From positions 2,294,001 to 2,358,000 of the forward strand of contig JAHREC010000062.1 in NCBI GenBank assembly GCA_020081605.1: DNA of 64,000 nt, in the 5' to 3' direction. Positions 32,520-46,004 of this stretch are shown piece after piece. The translations under genes and the position numbers were made by a program. Each line of letters starts with the position of its first letter. Within the stretch, counting starts at the first letter, position 1. The notes under the pieces are model-generated. The model did no database searches, was not told the origin of the DNA, and was given only the letters and a program-made list of their open reading frames with translations. The DNA is from Albifimbria verrucaria. Taxonomy: Eukaryota; Ascomycota; Sordariomycetes; Hypocreales; Stachybotryaceae.

Positions 32520-35329
32520 TCACATGACCGTGCACTCTCGCTCTGGCTGGGCGCTGGACTTTTGCTTGCCAGCCTTGTCCTTCGACTTGGCCCTTTATGT
32601 CCATGCTTGCCCGTTGCCGGTTGAGTGGACAGCTGTGGCTTGTCTGTATCCGTTGGAGATTCTGCTACATTTTGATATGAAATATCGGAACCCGGAGGCC
32701 CTGTGGAGTTGGTTGTCGAGATGCTCAAGGTATTTGGCTCGGCTAATGGCTCCTTGCTTTGTCTCATCAGCCCGCTAAGGCGCGTCATTGTAATGCTAAT
32801 TCGTCCTTCGCCAGATTGGCTAGTTGGCCGACTTTGCTTCCCTTTGGTAAAGCGAGAGGCTGCTCTAGACAGCCTGGAGGCAGTTGAATCTTCTCCGGGG
32901 TGGCTGCTGGAGAGTGTCCATCAGGAGTAATTGCCGGTGTGGCCATTGTCGAGTCGGACAGATTCATGCTCTGGCGGCGAGAATCCCCGAGAGTTGAGCC
33001 AGCATAAGAAGGCAGACCGGTCTCATCCATGCTTTTACGCGGTATTCTATCAATTTCTGCCGATAGGCGGATGCTAGGAGGTTTGCTTTGTCGCGGATCC
33101 CCAGGCCAGAGACAAGTCGAGTGTCAAAGTAACTGCCCTGCTGCAGCGCCGAATCGGCTTGCTGGTTCTCGGCGGCCGTTGGTGTTGGAGGCAGCTCAAT
33201 GCTCACCTTCGATTCATTGTATGATGGAGGCTCATTCTCAGCACCTTCAGTTGACGGAGGAGCAGCGTCAACCATAGGGAGGATTTGGTAGAAGAGAAGA
33301 TAAGGCATTTCTTCCTTCAATGCCTCTCTAATGTTGTCGACATACGTCACTCGGCCGTCGATATCCAGGTCATCAAACATGACCCATTGCGCTTCTTCGT
33401 AATCTGGCGGTGGATCAAAATTGTGCCTCCTGTTGTGCGTGAGTACCTTGGGGGCCACACGCGCGAAGGCAATATAGTGTCCACTCTGCACAGAGTCACC
33501 CCGATGACATACAACAGACTGTAACACGAGCTTATAATCCGTGTTCAGGAGCCGGGGTCTTCTTCTGCTACCTCGCCAGCAAGCATGAAATGTGGCAGAC
33601 GCAGGCTGTCCGGAATGTCGATAAAAGTGTTATGACGTTTAGGCAAACCATCCTCCGTCATGACGTAGCGCTTTAAGCAAATGCCAACTACGGGCTTTTG
33701 ATCAAAATTCATTGCCACTTCTAAATCGTTGCTGGGCTCGTTGCTGTTGAGGGCATGCCAAGCTGAGGCATTGTCAGCACATACCAAGGTAAATATGATA
33801 AACATCGTGCAGACTTACGGATCAACCTGAAGAATTGCCATGCCGGAATGGTAACGGCCTTTACCACAGTAGATCCCTTGCGCATAGCTTTCTGCAACAT
33901 TGTAGGATTTTCAGGGGTAGCCGGACGACCTTGTTCGTCGAGCAAAACCCGTTGAATGACACTCGTTGATCGGTGCCGTGCAGTTGGGCGGACAGGGGTG
34001 GAAGCTGAGGCCGAGTTCTCTTCTTGCCCGTCGCCTTGTTCGGCAGCAGCATGCTGAGCGGACAATGGGGTCGAAGGTTGAAGCCCCAATTGACTCTGTT
34101 GGCGTGCAAGCGGTGAAATAGCGATGGGCGAAGCAGTTACTGTCGCGAAGTTGCCATCGTCTGCGGAAGTCACTAGCCGAAGTGTACTTATCGGACTCGG
34201 CAAAGGCAATCCCTCAGTAACACCCTCGTCAATGAATGCTTTCTTGGCTTCTTCACTGTCTCTCAAGACGTCCACTTTTGCGTTGAAATATTCCTCTAGA
34301 CAATCCTCGAGCTTGATACCCTTGCCCTCAGGGTCAGGTGGCACAGCAAGGTTGAGTAAACGCTCGTAAACAACCTTGTGGTCGTCGTCATCTCGTTTCC
34401 CATGATGAAAGAGATCAACCTGTAGTGACAAGAGAGGTAGCTGAAGCGTCTCCGTGAGGAAGGCAAAGGCTTCAGAAGTGTCTTGCTGCTCCAACATCCT
34501 TGCATCAGACCAACCGCAATCAGCGAGAGCATCCTGTATAAGTTTGGTCTTTATAAGTTAGAGTTGTACTCTGCTGCAAAGGAAGATGTTGGCCTACCAT
34601 GTCTGTGCGAATCAGTTTCCCAGACCTCAGCATATTGACCCACATCCGTAAAAGGTTGACCAGCGTGCTCTTATGATCCTCAGGTGGGAAATCGGTCCGG
34701 AGCATGCATTCGAAAGCGTCCATTCTGCAGAACATGGCGAATAACAACGCATCCAAATAGCATGTAACATTGCCCCGGTTCTCTGCACCCACCATGTGAA
34801 CGGCTGGATCGTAGGATGTGATTATACCCGCAGCGGCCTTCTTCTCGATGTCGATAAACTCAGCTGTTTTCACCGGGTCTCCTTCGGCGTACTTGGTCTC
34901 AAGAATAGCCTTGATGTGGTCAACAGAGATGTCGGAGATGCCGAGTTCTTCAAGCCTCTTCCGCACTAACTCGACCTAGAGTGCGTGGTGGTCAGCTATA
35001 TATCTGGCTGAGTTTTCTCAAAGAGCGTACCTTTTGGTCGTCCTTCTCCTTGTCGTGCCCATCCTTATGGTGTTTCGAGCCGTCGGTCTTGAAAATAGAC
35101 ATGAGGCCCTCTGTGGAAAGCGCATGGGACTAAAGAATGAGCTTATTAACCATGCTGTTCGGCAAAGTATAAGACGTGTAAACCAAGCGCAATGGCGAGC
35201 CTGGAGAGAGTTGGAGATCGGTCGATCGAGGAGATGTCGCACCTTATTTCCCGGTGGGACAGACTTGCTCCGACGCTGTGCGCCATTCTTATCACGAAGG
35301 CTAAGAAACTTCTTAGGGAACTCCTTCAT
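32520..35329 (-). CDS. Ubiquitin-specific protease (UCH/USP family) with C-terminal CaaX-like box
   Basis: Deubiquitinating cysteine protease. Exons: 35243-35329, 35031-35129, 34598-34975, 33829-34548 and 32520-33762. Exon 1 starts MKEFPKKFLSLRDKNG. The Cys box is NRGNVTCYLDALLFAMF with the catalytic Cys, the QQD motif is LEQQDTSEAFAFL, and the His box is GDSVQSGHYIAFARV. A Ser/Thr-rich insertion lies between the boxes, and KPVVGICLKRYVMTEDG marks the core. The 3' exon is broken by missing bases at about 33549-33557, 33033-33036, 32785-32800 and 32589-32593. In the corrected last frame it ends KQKSSAQPERECTVM, whose final four residues fit a CaaX prenylation box. Read uncorrected, several short frames appear instead. 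The specific yeast counterpart is not assigned. Confidence 0.84.
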
Positions 35330-37204
35330 GGTGACCTGTAGGAACTACAAGCCGGACGATATAATGGTATAGTATGAAGCGAAGCGCTCACGGCGATCAT
35401 CGAGGCGACACCAGGAAAGAATTCAGCATCGTCGAGGTGGCGGAATGCGATTCGAGCGACGGCGAATCCAAGTCGGCGGGAGTGCAGTGGACGAGAACGA
35501 GCACGAGATGTTGAGTGTGGATGGTGCAAAGGCAGAGTATGTCGTAGAAAACGGTGTCGCCAATAAGACAGGGAGGTCCTGGAGAACAAAGAAAGTTGGC
35601 AAGCAGAAGGCACGAGAAATGTCGTGAGATGTGTTAAAGATAAAGAGGGTGATCTTGAAAGTGGATGGACAGAGCTTCGAGGGGCAAGAAGCGCTATCTT
35701 TAGCGGGCAGATTTAGGTGGCTCCCCACTGTCAGGTTTGTGGACAGGTTCAGATTTAAGGTGCCTGTGCTAGCAAGTAGGGTGCATGGAAGATGAGCGAT
35801 GGATGGGGTAGCCGGGACGTGGAGGGACTTGATGGGCCCAAGATGAGACGCCCCGAGCGCTGCAGCTTAGTGGGTAGATGCGCCAGTCAGCCCCTGTCCG
35901 ACTAGGTATCAGTCAAGTACTTGGACTTGCCTCGCCTGAAGTGATCGCCTGAACCACCTACTTCCAGGGTCAGTGGCGGGGTGGGACAGCGGGAACCTTG
36001 CGTTTATTTTCCACAATGTGATGAGGCAGACGGGCAGAGTGTTTGTCGTAAGTGAAGTGAGCTGCTAGACACTCAGCGCAACGCCAACAGCCCCTGGGTG
36101 TCGTCTCATCATCCATGGCGTCGCTCAAAGCAGCAACTGCTCACACCACGCACCCGTCGAATGGAACCACAGCAACGGCCTCAGCGTCTATCTAGCTTGG
36201 CTACATACAGGCAGAGCACCCGTCGACACTCCCGCCTGCCGTCGGTTCCTGGCCAGGCGCCGAAGATGCTTCAGCGAGACCCATGCGTAGTCGCCAGATC
36301 CATGGCGTTTGCAGGCCAAGCTAGCTGACAAGACAGGCCGCTGGGACAGCCGCCTCGTGGTCCCACAGGCTACAATTTGGTATGCCTGATTTGATGTTGC
36401 GTAATGGGGTTACGCACCTTGGTTCAGCCAGTCGCTCAATCAAGGCTCGTATAACTTCACCCGGACGAGGACGAGGCAGAACGCGAAATAGCCTGATTCT
36501 CTTAATGACCATCGGGTTCGGGTGTTTAAGCATTTGCTGCCATGCAGCCACTACGTAATGGTGTGTGCACCTCGACCCTTGGGTCAAACCGCTACCCTTC
36601 CATTGTCCATCCGAACTTGGCACAGCGGCTACGCTCGGCTAGCTGCTACCACATCATTGTGGGTTCGTTCGTTCATTCAGCTGGAGCAGATCCGGGCATT
36701 CGACTCCGAGATGCTGGATAAGGTGTTGTTGGACTGTTTCATGCTTTGTCCACCGGCGCCAACAAACGGAGACTTCTTACCTACCTCCTAGAGAACGTAA
36801 ACGATGCACGCAAAAGCGACGTGTTCCCGCTGAAGAGAATAGCGCATACCGCCTATATTGTTTGGTAGGCAAGGAATCCATACAGTACCAACTTTCTTAT
36901 ATGCAAAGAAAATAGAGATCAACATACTGTAAAGAAGTGATATGCTCAGGCTTGAGAGACTGCAGGTTCCGTTACCTTGGCACTGCTAGATGTAAGATGC
37001 GAAACGCACTCCGTACATCGAGCCTCACACAGGCCCTGCACCTGTAAGTGCACCGCCACACTCTAGCCACACCACAATCTTATCTTCGTACCTGAGGCTT
37101 AGCGTGGCTAGCTGCTCCTTGATGGAAATTTCCAAATCCACGCGACATCCCTCCGATCTGGTGACGAGCGGTTGTGAAACCAGCATCAAATATCAATTGT
37201 TGCC
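35330..37204. promoter_or_regulatory. Divergent intergenic region between ubiquitin protease and uL5m genes
   Basis: About 1.9 kb. Several short frames exist on both strands, none with recognisable sequence. The segment next to the protease start is pyrimidine-rich on its coding strand. Confidence 0.5.
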
Positions 37205-38386
37205 ATGGCTTCTGCTCGCGAGGAAGCAGTCTACTGAGGGCCGTTGGCCGCAAGCACCTGGGCATTCGGGCTCCCGTCCAATGCAGGAGGGCCTTCGCCT
37301 CGGCAGCCGCCGAGAAGCCAGCAACGAGCAATTCTGGCGACCTGACAGAGCTTGATTCCGCATCTTCCTTTGACACGCCTGCCCCAGAAAGGAGGATCTT
37401 CAGGCCTTTAACGATGCTCCCAAGTTGAGTGCGAAGGAGCGGAACCTTCCAGGAAATCGGTGAGTACGGAAGACCTTGATTCAAGCTCACGGTCGCTGAT
37501 TCGCCTCCAGATACCAATACCATCCGCCCAAGTACTACCGAGGACCTCTGCATCCTGTTCAGATGCCCAAGTCGTCCGACCCTACTGCTCGAGACTTCGT
37601 TCCTGGACCATTCAACTTGCCTCGACTGAAGCACACCTACGACAGCACCGTTGCTCCTGATCTGATGACACTCGCATACAAGCACGTACCTCCCGGCACT
37701 CCGCCGAGCGAGTCGATGAAGGGCCACCTGCGACAATGGGATGGCTCTTCGCCGTACCACAAGAACCGACCGAGCAGAGGTCCTCGTGGTGGTGGCTCGT
37801 CCAGACTGGGGCTTATTGAGCGTGACATTGCCTGGCACAACATCCCCGAGATCTCGGCCGTCTCGATACACTCTTTCACTCCGGCCGCTGGACAGAACAA
37901 GGAATATCTCCAGGTTTCTCGCGCTGTTCTCCAGGCCATTACCGGCCAGTTCCCCGATGTCACCACTGTGAAGACTGGTGTCGTTCAATGGGGCGTCAGG
38001 AAGGGCGACAAGACTGGTGCCAAGGTTACGCTTCGTGGCGGCGCGGCATATGAGTTTGTTGACAAGCTCGTTACGCTCGTCCTTCCCAAGATTAAGGACT
38101 GGCCTGGCCTGAAGGCAAACACCGGCGATGGTTCCGGCAACCTGGCATTTGGTATGAAGCCTGAGTGGATGGCTTTCTTCCCGGAGCTGGAGTTCAACTA
38201 CGACGTACGTGTGCTGAAATAATTCTCACCTTAGCTTATCACTGACATTTTTTCTTTTAGATGTATCCCGCGAGATTGGTTCCTGGTTGCCGCATCTACA
38301 TCCAAACCACCGGTACCTCTGATCGACAGGGCCGACTACTTCTGGAAGCGCTCGGATTCCCCTTCTACGGCAAGCTGAAGCACTAA
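37205..38386 (+). CDS. MRPL7: Mitochondrial large-subunit ribosomal protein uL5m (Mrpl7)
   Basis: Component of the mitochondrial large ribosomal subunit, homologous to bacterial L5, which contacts 5S-equivalent regions and the central protuberance. Exons: 37205-37459, 37511-38204 and 38261-38386, with introns of 51 and 56 bp. The N-terminus is an Arg/Ser/Ala-rich mitochondrial presequence (RKHLGIRAPVQCRRAFASAA). The conserved part has PKYYRGPLHPVQMPKSSDPT, SAVSIHSFTPAAGQNKEYLQ, the L5 core TGVVQWGVRKGDKTGAKVTL and the last exon with MYPARLVPGCRIYIQTTGTS, ending FPFYGKLKH. Frame breaks of one missing base each occur near 37219-37225 and 37389-37393 in exon 1. Exons 2 and 3 are clean. Confidence 0.9.
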
Positions 38387-38628
38387 ATATCACTTGATTA
38401 TATCATCGGGAGGTGGAGCTCAGAGGTTTCCCTGTGGAAATGTTTCATTTGCGATGTAGTCACTGTATAAAAGCTGTATCATAGCCTAGATATTATTGCA
38501 CAAGGAAAAGGAATTGTAATTCTTTTGTTCCATTCATCAACTCTATCCAAACTCGTAGAAAGTTGTGATTGACCGTCTAACGCCACGACTCCGCCCAATG
38601 CATTATGACCCATCCTATATCTGCTGTT
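38387..38628. other. Short convergent 3' intergenic region
   Basis: AT-rich 242-bp gap between two convergent genes, presumably holding both 3' ends. Confidence 0.5.
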
Positions 38629-39270
38629 TTAAGCAGTAGACTTGGCCTTTTCCTTAAGATTGTTCATGATTTTGTCCACCGACTCCATATCCGTCGCATC
38701 AACCTTGTCGGTTCCATGACCTCGCTTGGTCAACTCCTCGGCACAGGAGTCCATAGCAGGCTGGTAGTTTCGGCATGCTGAGCTCAGCGCATACACGGCC
38801 TTGCGACGAACATCCTCGGCCTCACCCTCCTTGAGCGCCAATTCTACCAGATGAGGGACACCACCGACCGCCAGCAGCCTCTCCTGTGTCTTGACGTTGT
38901 TCTGAACGGCTGTTCCCACGCACCACGCGGCCATCTTGCGGATCTCGCCCTCCTCGTGCTTAAGTTGTTCGAGCAGAGGCGTCCAGAGGCTGAGATTGGC
39001 GATGTTGTTGGCATTGTCAAGACTCTCGATGAGCTGCTCGAAGTTGTCAAAGGCAATAAGCTTATCGTCGAGGCTGACATCTGCATCGGAAGAAGTGATG
39101 ATCTCCATAGAAGCTTTCATCAGGTCTGCATCCGATGGGCCACCCATGAGGGCGGCCATAAGTTCGGGAGTCAGGTCGCTGGTGGGAGGCGGCGCGGCGG
39201 GGTCATTTTTGGTGGTATCGCTGTTCTCAATGCTCCATTTGAGGAGATCGTTGAGTCTTTTGTCGCCCAT
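38629..39270 (-). CDS. FES1: Hsp70 nucleotide exchange factor Fes1
   Basis: Cytosolic armadillo-repeat exchange factor that releases ADP from Hsp70 and steers misfolded proteins to degradation (HspBP1 family). This is an uninterrupted single-exon frame of 213 residues, normal family length. It starts MGDKRLNDLLKWSIENSD, the conserved Fes1 N-terminus, then has a Pro/Thr linker (APPPTSDLTPELMAALMG). Armadillo repeats follow with DNFEQLIESLDNANNIANLS, IRKMAAWCVGTAVQNNVKTQ and DVRRKAVYALSSACRNYQPA, ending EKAKSTA. No frame break. It is one of the few genes here without an indel, and it shows the sequence can be correct over 640 bp. Confidence 0.94.
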   Translation of the reverse strand: MGDKRLNDLLKWSIENSDTTKNDPAAPPPTSDLTPELMAALMGGPSDADLMKASMEIITSSDADVSLDDKLIAFDNFEQLIESLDNANNIANLSLWTPLLEQLKHEEGEIRKMAAWCVGTAVQNNVKTQERLLAVGGVPHLVELALKEGEAEDVRRKAVYALSSACRNYQPAMDSCAEELTKRGHGTDKVDATDMESVDKIMNNLKEKAKSTA

Positions 39271-41850
39271 TGTGATGTGGTGGGTTTGTATAGATGTATG
39301 AAATAATTCGATAGTTTTATGAAAGGTGGTAATCAGAGAGAGTCTCTAGTTATGCCTTTTGCAAGTTTGATATAATGCGACTCTAATGCATTCCATGAAA
39401 TTTTGTAAAGATGTTTGACTGACGCATGCCCATTCTGGAAGCTTCACGAAGAGTCTAGTCCAAACATGGCTAGCCTTATTCGACCAATCTACAAAAATTT
39501 GCTTACCTCATCCATTTTTTAGAATTGTCTTGGTTCTGAGATAGCACAGATAAAGGTGTCTCTCAACAGAACTAATCTGTATACTTTGCCTAGATGTACA
39601 GGGGACGTTTAATTGCCAAGAATGCGCTTTCATGAAACCCCAAAAACAATGCTCACGATATAACCGTGTAGGAAGAACCCAATAGCCTGATGTAGCTATC
39701 TTTGGAAGCTTATTACTTTCTCAAGCAAAAGATGCTTGGCCATTGCAAATCGGCGTCGCCCGACGGAGCTGACGGAGAGAAGTTGGGTAGAATGGAATGT
39801 GTGCGCGTACGTAATACATGTTAAGTAAGGTACCTACTGTGTTGTTGCACCAGCTGCCCCACCATGGGTTAATTACCCCTCATCCCTCGCTGCTTTTGGG
39901 CGAGAAGCTTCGAGGACAAGCAAGAGCTGGGCAATTTATTTCGGTACCTGAAAAAGAAAAGCAGTTGCATGCATAAAACGTTTCCCGGTAACTTTGCGCA
40001 ACGGCTTGCCAACGTGGAGAAGAAGTGGCCGGCTTCGAGGTCTTGGAACAGCACCAACGCCGTGATCCTTGCAGGTATTAGGGGTCCTGGCCTTGTTCCA
40101 CGCACCGAGGACGCTGAGGCTGTGATCCGGAGCCCACAAGCTCGGTGGATTCCCCAGGATGGCCGGGCCAGGGGGCAAGGTACTGGACAACGCTTGTTGG
40201 GTCTCTTGCTTCCATGGCTAGCCATGATAAGCATGCTGTCTTTGGGTAGGCTAAGCCTCGCCCCCTATCGCCTCTCGCACCGGAGCCTGCCAGCCCTAGG
40301 GAGGAATCCCGCTGATGAAACACGCGCACGCGAGCCAAACACATCCGCGTATACGGGGAATGGCTCGGTGGTCCGCCCACCTGTTCGACTCGGACGGGTG
40401 ACAACTCTGGGTTTGGCGGCTCCGGAGGAGACACCAGGCAGTGAATTAGACGTTAGCCATTCCCACTTTGGTTCAATAGAGCAAGATAGCGCATGTGGTT
40501 TTGCTCGCATAGCCAGCACAATAAGGAGGTAAGGTATGCCACGAGCGACTTATTAGCGGAGACGGGTTGTGTGGCTGTGAGGACCAACTCGTTGTCTAGC
40601 TCGCCGTGCTGCCGCCAGACCCAACTCCCGCCATGTACGTGGACTGAAGTGTGTGCCTCCATGCTGCATTGAGCGTGTATCATGGGCTCCCGTGGCATTG
40701 ATGCCCGGCGGAGGCTTGACCCCTTAGGATTGCCGGTTTGGTGCCCTGTGGACGCCCGGTTCTATGTAGGTACTAAGGCAAGATATCGTCAGCTGGTGGA
40801 GGCCATGACGGATGCCATCATACATGTATGTGGCAGCCGACAAGCGCACACCCTCGATGCGACGCATGGCCCGATTGGGATGCTCATTCGCAGCAGTTAC
40901 TTGCGTAAGGCACGTAGCGACTTGGCAGTAGAGGGCGGCCTACGACAAAAATTCCAGTTGCCTATTTTTTCTTCGTTTTTAAAGGAGGACTCTCCGACGG
41001 GGACGCGTGAGCTGGTGACGAAGCTTGGGGCGCTCTGCTGATGAGTCCCAAGGCGTCTGAGGCACCTCGTACAACGGAACCTCTGTTAGAAATTCTGTAG
41101 CCTGCTCTCAGCACACACGTACACTGTCCCGTCTGCTATGCATTTTGTTCCTCCCCGTGGTCCGGCGCAGGTGGTGGAGGCTGGTGGTGACGACGGTGTT
41201 GATCTGGCGCGCAGACAGCCTCCCAGCCACCATCACTAACCAATCAGTTAAAGCGGCGTGCAATCCTTCCCCCTCCTCCTTGTACCTCGCTACCTCTATC
41301 TCTTTGGCTGTCGTCCCCTCCCCCTGTTTCTGCCACCTAAACACCTTCTACCAGCTAAAACTCCCAAAAGGTACCTTAGCAGGTGCACGCACCAGACCAG
41401 ACCAGCCAAGGTGAGATTGGCTTTAGGCTCCCATCCCCATACCTGTCTGCATGTACAGGTACAGGTACTGTTGGTTAGTAGGTGTGTACCTTGGGTTGGC
41501 TGCTGCACCTCCCTGTTTGTAGGTACCTGCGCTGTAAGGTCCTGCTCCTACCTGGTCTCTCGCCCCCAGCATTTGGCCCGCCCACAACTTTCTTAGGTCG
41601 TGACATCGGTCGCTGGAGATACTTCCCTCCTTTCCTTCCCTCTCTCTTCCCCTCCACACCTCCGTCCTCACCTTCCAACCTCAACCTTTTCTCTTCATCA
41701 TCGCCCAATTCTTCCCCGTCGAAGGTCCCTACGTCGGTTCTCTTCACGGCTAATCCACGCAGAGGCTCTTGTGATTCCACCATCGCTTGAGCTTTACTTT
41801 TCCCTCTAAACTCACCTTTTTTTCGACCAGCTCCGCTGTAAATCATTCAC
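39271..41850. promoter_or_regulatory. Divergent intergenic region between FES1 and actin; actin promoter
   Basis: About 2.6 kb. From 41250 the plus strand becomes strongly C/T-rich (for example CCTTCCCTCTCTCTTCCCCTCC near 41632), typical of a highly expressed fungal gene such as actin. GGTAC motifs cluster at 41370-41530 (AAAAGGTACCTTAGCAGG, GTACAGGTACAGGTACTG). A 187-codon plus-strand frame at 39969-40532 has no recognisable features and is not called. Confidence 0.55.
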
Positions 41851-43551
<1,701 letters not shown>

Positions 43552-43978
43552 GGTAGGCCTTTACTGGAGACACTGCAGTAGGAAAGACAATGGCTGACAC
43601 GCAGTGAAGCAATCAACCGCCAAAACCGAACCCCCTCTCCTTCACAAACCCACGCCAAGATTATGGAGGTGGCAACCAATGCGGAGCCTTGCTGGCTGTT
43701 CGCTTATCCTTGTCGAGTCTTATATTTACGAAAAGTTTTTGAGATGGTCAAGGAGGGTGGGCGATGCCTTTGTCGAAAAGGATTTGATGGCGCTTGCGCT
43801 GTAGCTGGACGTGTAATGCAAGCCTAGGGGTAGATGCAGAGGTTGACCATACAAATACTATTGCTTTTCGTGTTAAAACGTCTTACTTGGGAAATGTGAT
43901 GCTGTGGTTTTATTTGATGCACCTTACTTTACGAGCTTTGGGGGACTAAAGGACCAGGCTTGTCTCTAGAATGTAGCG
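43552..43978. other. Actin 3' flank, no gene seen
   Basis: About 430 bp between two convergent genes. It holds the actin 3' untranslated region and no protein-like frame. Confidence 0.55.
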
Positions 43979-44646
43979 CTACAAAGAAGAAGCAACGTAA
44001 AGAAGCACTATCGCGTTACGGCTTTTCTTGATTATTGGGCGTCTCGGCTGGAAGCTGAGAGTTGCTCGTCTCTTCGGTCGAGGGGAATCAGTTGAAGGAT
44101 CGCGAGCTGGCGATGCCCCTTCCTGCTCCTCTTCCAGCTTCCTGTATTTACGGCGGCTCTTCTTGGCCGCGCTCGCTGCCTTTTTCTTCTTGACGTCACC
44201 TACTATTGCGGAGCGACTCTGGTCTCCGTTGAGTAAATCATCGACCTTTTGAGCCAGAATTTCTCTGGCATGTTTTCGGTTCTGGCTCCGCGACCGGGTA
44301 GCCTGGGACTTGACGACGATGCCGGTGGGGATATGCTTCAATTGGACGGCCGAGTTGGTTTTGTTCTGGGTTAGCAGAGAGTGTTAGCACATGGCATGCC
44401 GTCAATTGTTGAGAGGGAAGAGGAAGGACGAACAATCTTCTGGCCACCGGGGCCGCTCCCTTTAAGGTATGACTCTTCGATTTCGGAATCGGGAGGCGGC
44501 TTGGGCCGGGGCGGGAGACTGTTCTTTGCGAGCGAGGCTGCGGTAGTGAAGCGTGCGACGGCTGGCGCGGGTAGTGCTGCAGCGGCCGCCGCCAGGGCTG
44601 GAGCATGCAGTTTAGGCCATGAGAGACGGAGGAGAGGCTGCATCAT
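43979..44646 (-). CDS. Mitochondrial class I release-factor-like GGQ protein
   Basis: Short release-factor family protein (yeast Pth4/Rso55 and human MTRFR type) that lacks codon-recognition domains and uses a GGQ loop to free peptides from stalled mitochondrial ribosomes. Exon 1 (44434-44646) starts at the first of two tandem ATGs, [20 protein letters not shown], an Ala/Arg-rich mitochondrial targeting sequence. It then has [20 protein letters not shown] with the catalytic GGQ. A 68-bp intron (44366-44433) leads to exon 2 (43979-44365) with [20 protein letters not shown] and [20 protein letters not shown], both family-typical. The C-terminal tail is Lys/Arg-rich ([20 protein letters not shown]), as in relatives that bind the large subunit. 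No frame break in the conserved part. The far C-terminus is unconserved. Confidence 0.85.
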
Positions 44647-45095
44647 GGCATGGTTGCGCGGGCTGAGGACAAGGCAAGGGCAGGGCAGGGCAGGGCAGAG
44701 CAAGGTGTAGTAGTGGTAAGTGGTAATGGTGGTAACGGTAATAATAATGGTAGTGGTAATGGCAGTGATAGGTAGTGGTACGGAGGCTTGCGGAGGGTTT
44801 AGCACGGAGGATTGATGTACTTTACTGGGGGCGTGGCGCGGCGTGCATTGGCGAGCTTAATTTATCGGATGGACCCTCCCTTTTCCTCTTTCTCCTGTCA
44901 CTGATAAATTCCTTATCTTCAGGAGACTCATCCGTCATTCCCGCCACGCTCACTTACAGCACCCAACGACCCCCAGCGACAGTCCTTACCGAGCCATTCG
45001 ATACTGGTTTTGAACAAGCCGTGGCATTTTTGCGGAATTTCTATTTTATACAGCCTGTCGGCATCTTCGTTCGCGGTCCAACTCCGATCTACACA
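44647..45095. promoter_or_regulatory. Shared divergent promoter with short repeats
   Basis: 449-bp region between two divergent starts. It includes GGCAG repeats (about 44678-44698) and an irregular GGTAAT/GGT microsatellite (about 44705-44780), both close to the GGQ-protein gene. Confidence 0.5.
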
Positions 45096-45595
45096 ATGGC
45101 AGTGCTTCCGTCGTTCCGTCGGTGGCTCGGGCTCAAGACGTATCAGTTCGAGGTTACGTTTGGCGTTTACATGTACACGCCTTGGGAGAAGTTTTATTTC
45201 TGTAAGTCCCCGTTCGAGGGTCATGGTCGTTTGGGTCTTGTAGAGGTGGTTCCTGGCTCCAAGCGTCATCACCGTCTCTGCTCGGAGACGAGCAACTCTC
45301 CTCGCCCTCGCCCTCACCAGGTTTTCAATGCAGCAGCAATGGCTAACCGCCGCTCTTCTCTCGCAGACTCGCTCTTCTTCCTCCTCTTCGGCCTCACTTT
45401 CATCGCCGCGATCCTCTACCTCCCCACCACATCTCCATCCTCAGCGGACGTGTGTGGTACTACATCAACGGCGAGCACATTGACGTCGCTGCGTCCGCGC
45501 GAAAGGCCGTCGAGGACATGACCACGAGCATCCTGCATGACAGCGCCCCGACCGTGACGCAACTCCTCGCCCAGACAGATGCGAAGGAGTTGTAG
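45096..45595 (+). CDS. Small serine palmitoyltransferase-like membrane subunit
   Basis: Small ER membrane protein of the ssSPT-like family, which activates serine palmitoyltransferase, the first enzyme of sphingolipid synthesis. Exon 1 (45096-45201) encodes MAVLPSFRRWLGLKTYQFEV and then TFGVYMYTPWEKFYF. The last part closely resembles the YMLEPWERTVF motif of animal ssSPT. A 165-bp intron (45202-45366; donor GTAAGT, acceptor TCGCAG) leads to exon 2 (45367-45595) with a membrane segment, SLFFLLFGLTFIAAILYLP. After a break at the C-run 45422-45425 (one C missing), exon 2 has RVWYYINGEHIDVAASARKA and a short soluble tail ending TDAKEL. About 111 residues after correction. Family assignment rests on the PWE motif plus membrane topology and is moderately sure. 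Confidence 0.65.
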
Positions 45596-46004
45596 GGGAG
45601 GGACAGGGTACCAGCAAGCATTGCGTGGGCTGGGTTTTAAATACATCCGAGGGTGGCTTAGGTTGGGATGAAGAGCCAGACATGAAAAGTCTTTTACTTG
45701 GCCGAGACGTTATTGGATGGTGGTGGCCGTTTTGGTTGGCGTTGGGTGGCATGGAGACATCGCTATTACATATAATCATGACCTGTATAATTTAACAGTG
45801 CTTAGGTACTAAACACATATCGAACCATAAAGAATAAATCTAGTGTTCTACTTTCGCATTGTAATGTTTAACTTATGGTTGCTTAGCAGATTGATGCACC
45901 TGGAACATCATTGGATATCTTGAGCAAAATATCGCACATTCACAACATACGGCTGCTATACAAGTATCGCCAGAATTAGCCGTTTTTCAACTATGGACAT
46001 TTTT
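45596..46004. other. Convergent intergenic region, no gene seen
   Basis: AT-rich 3' flanks of two convergent genes. No frame of note. Confidence 0.55.

Noticed and set aside
39969..40532. 187-codon plus-strand open frame between FES1 and actin
   Set aside because: No recognisable motif, and the overlapping minus-strand frames are of equal quality.
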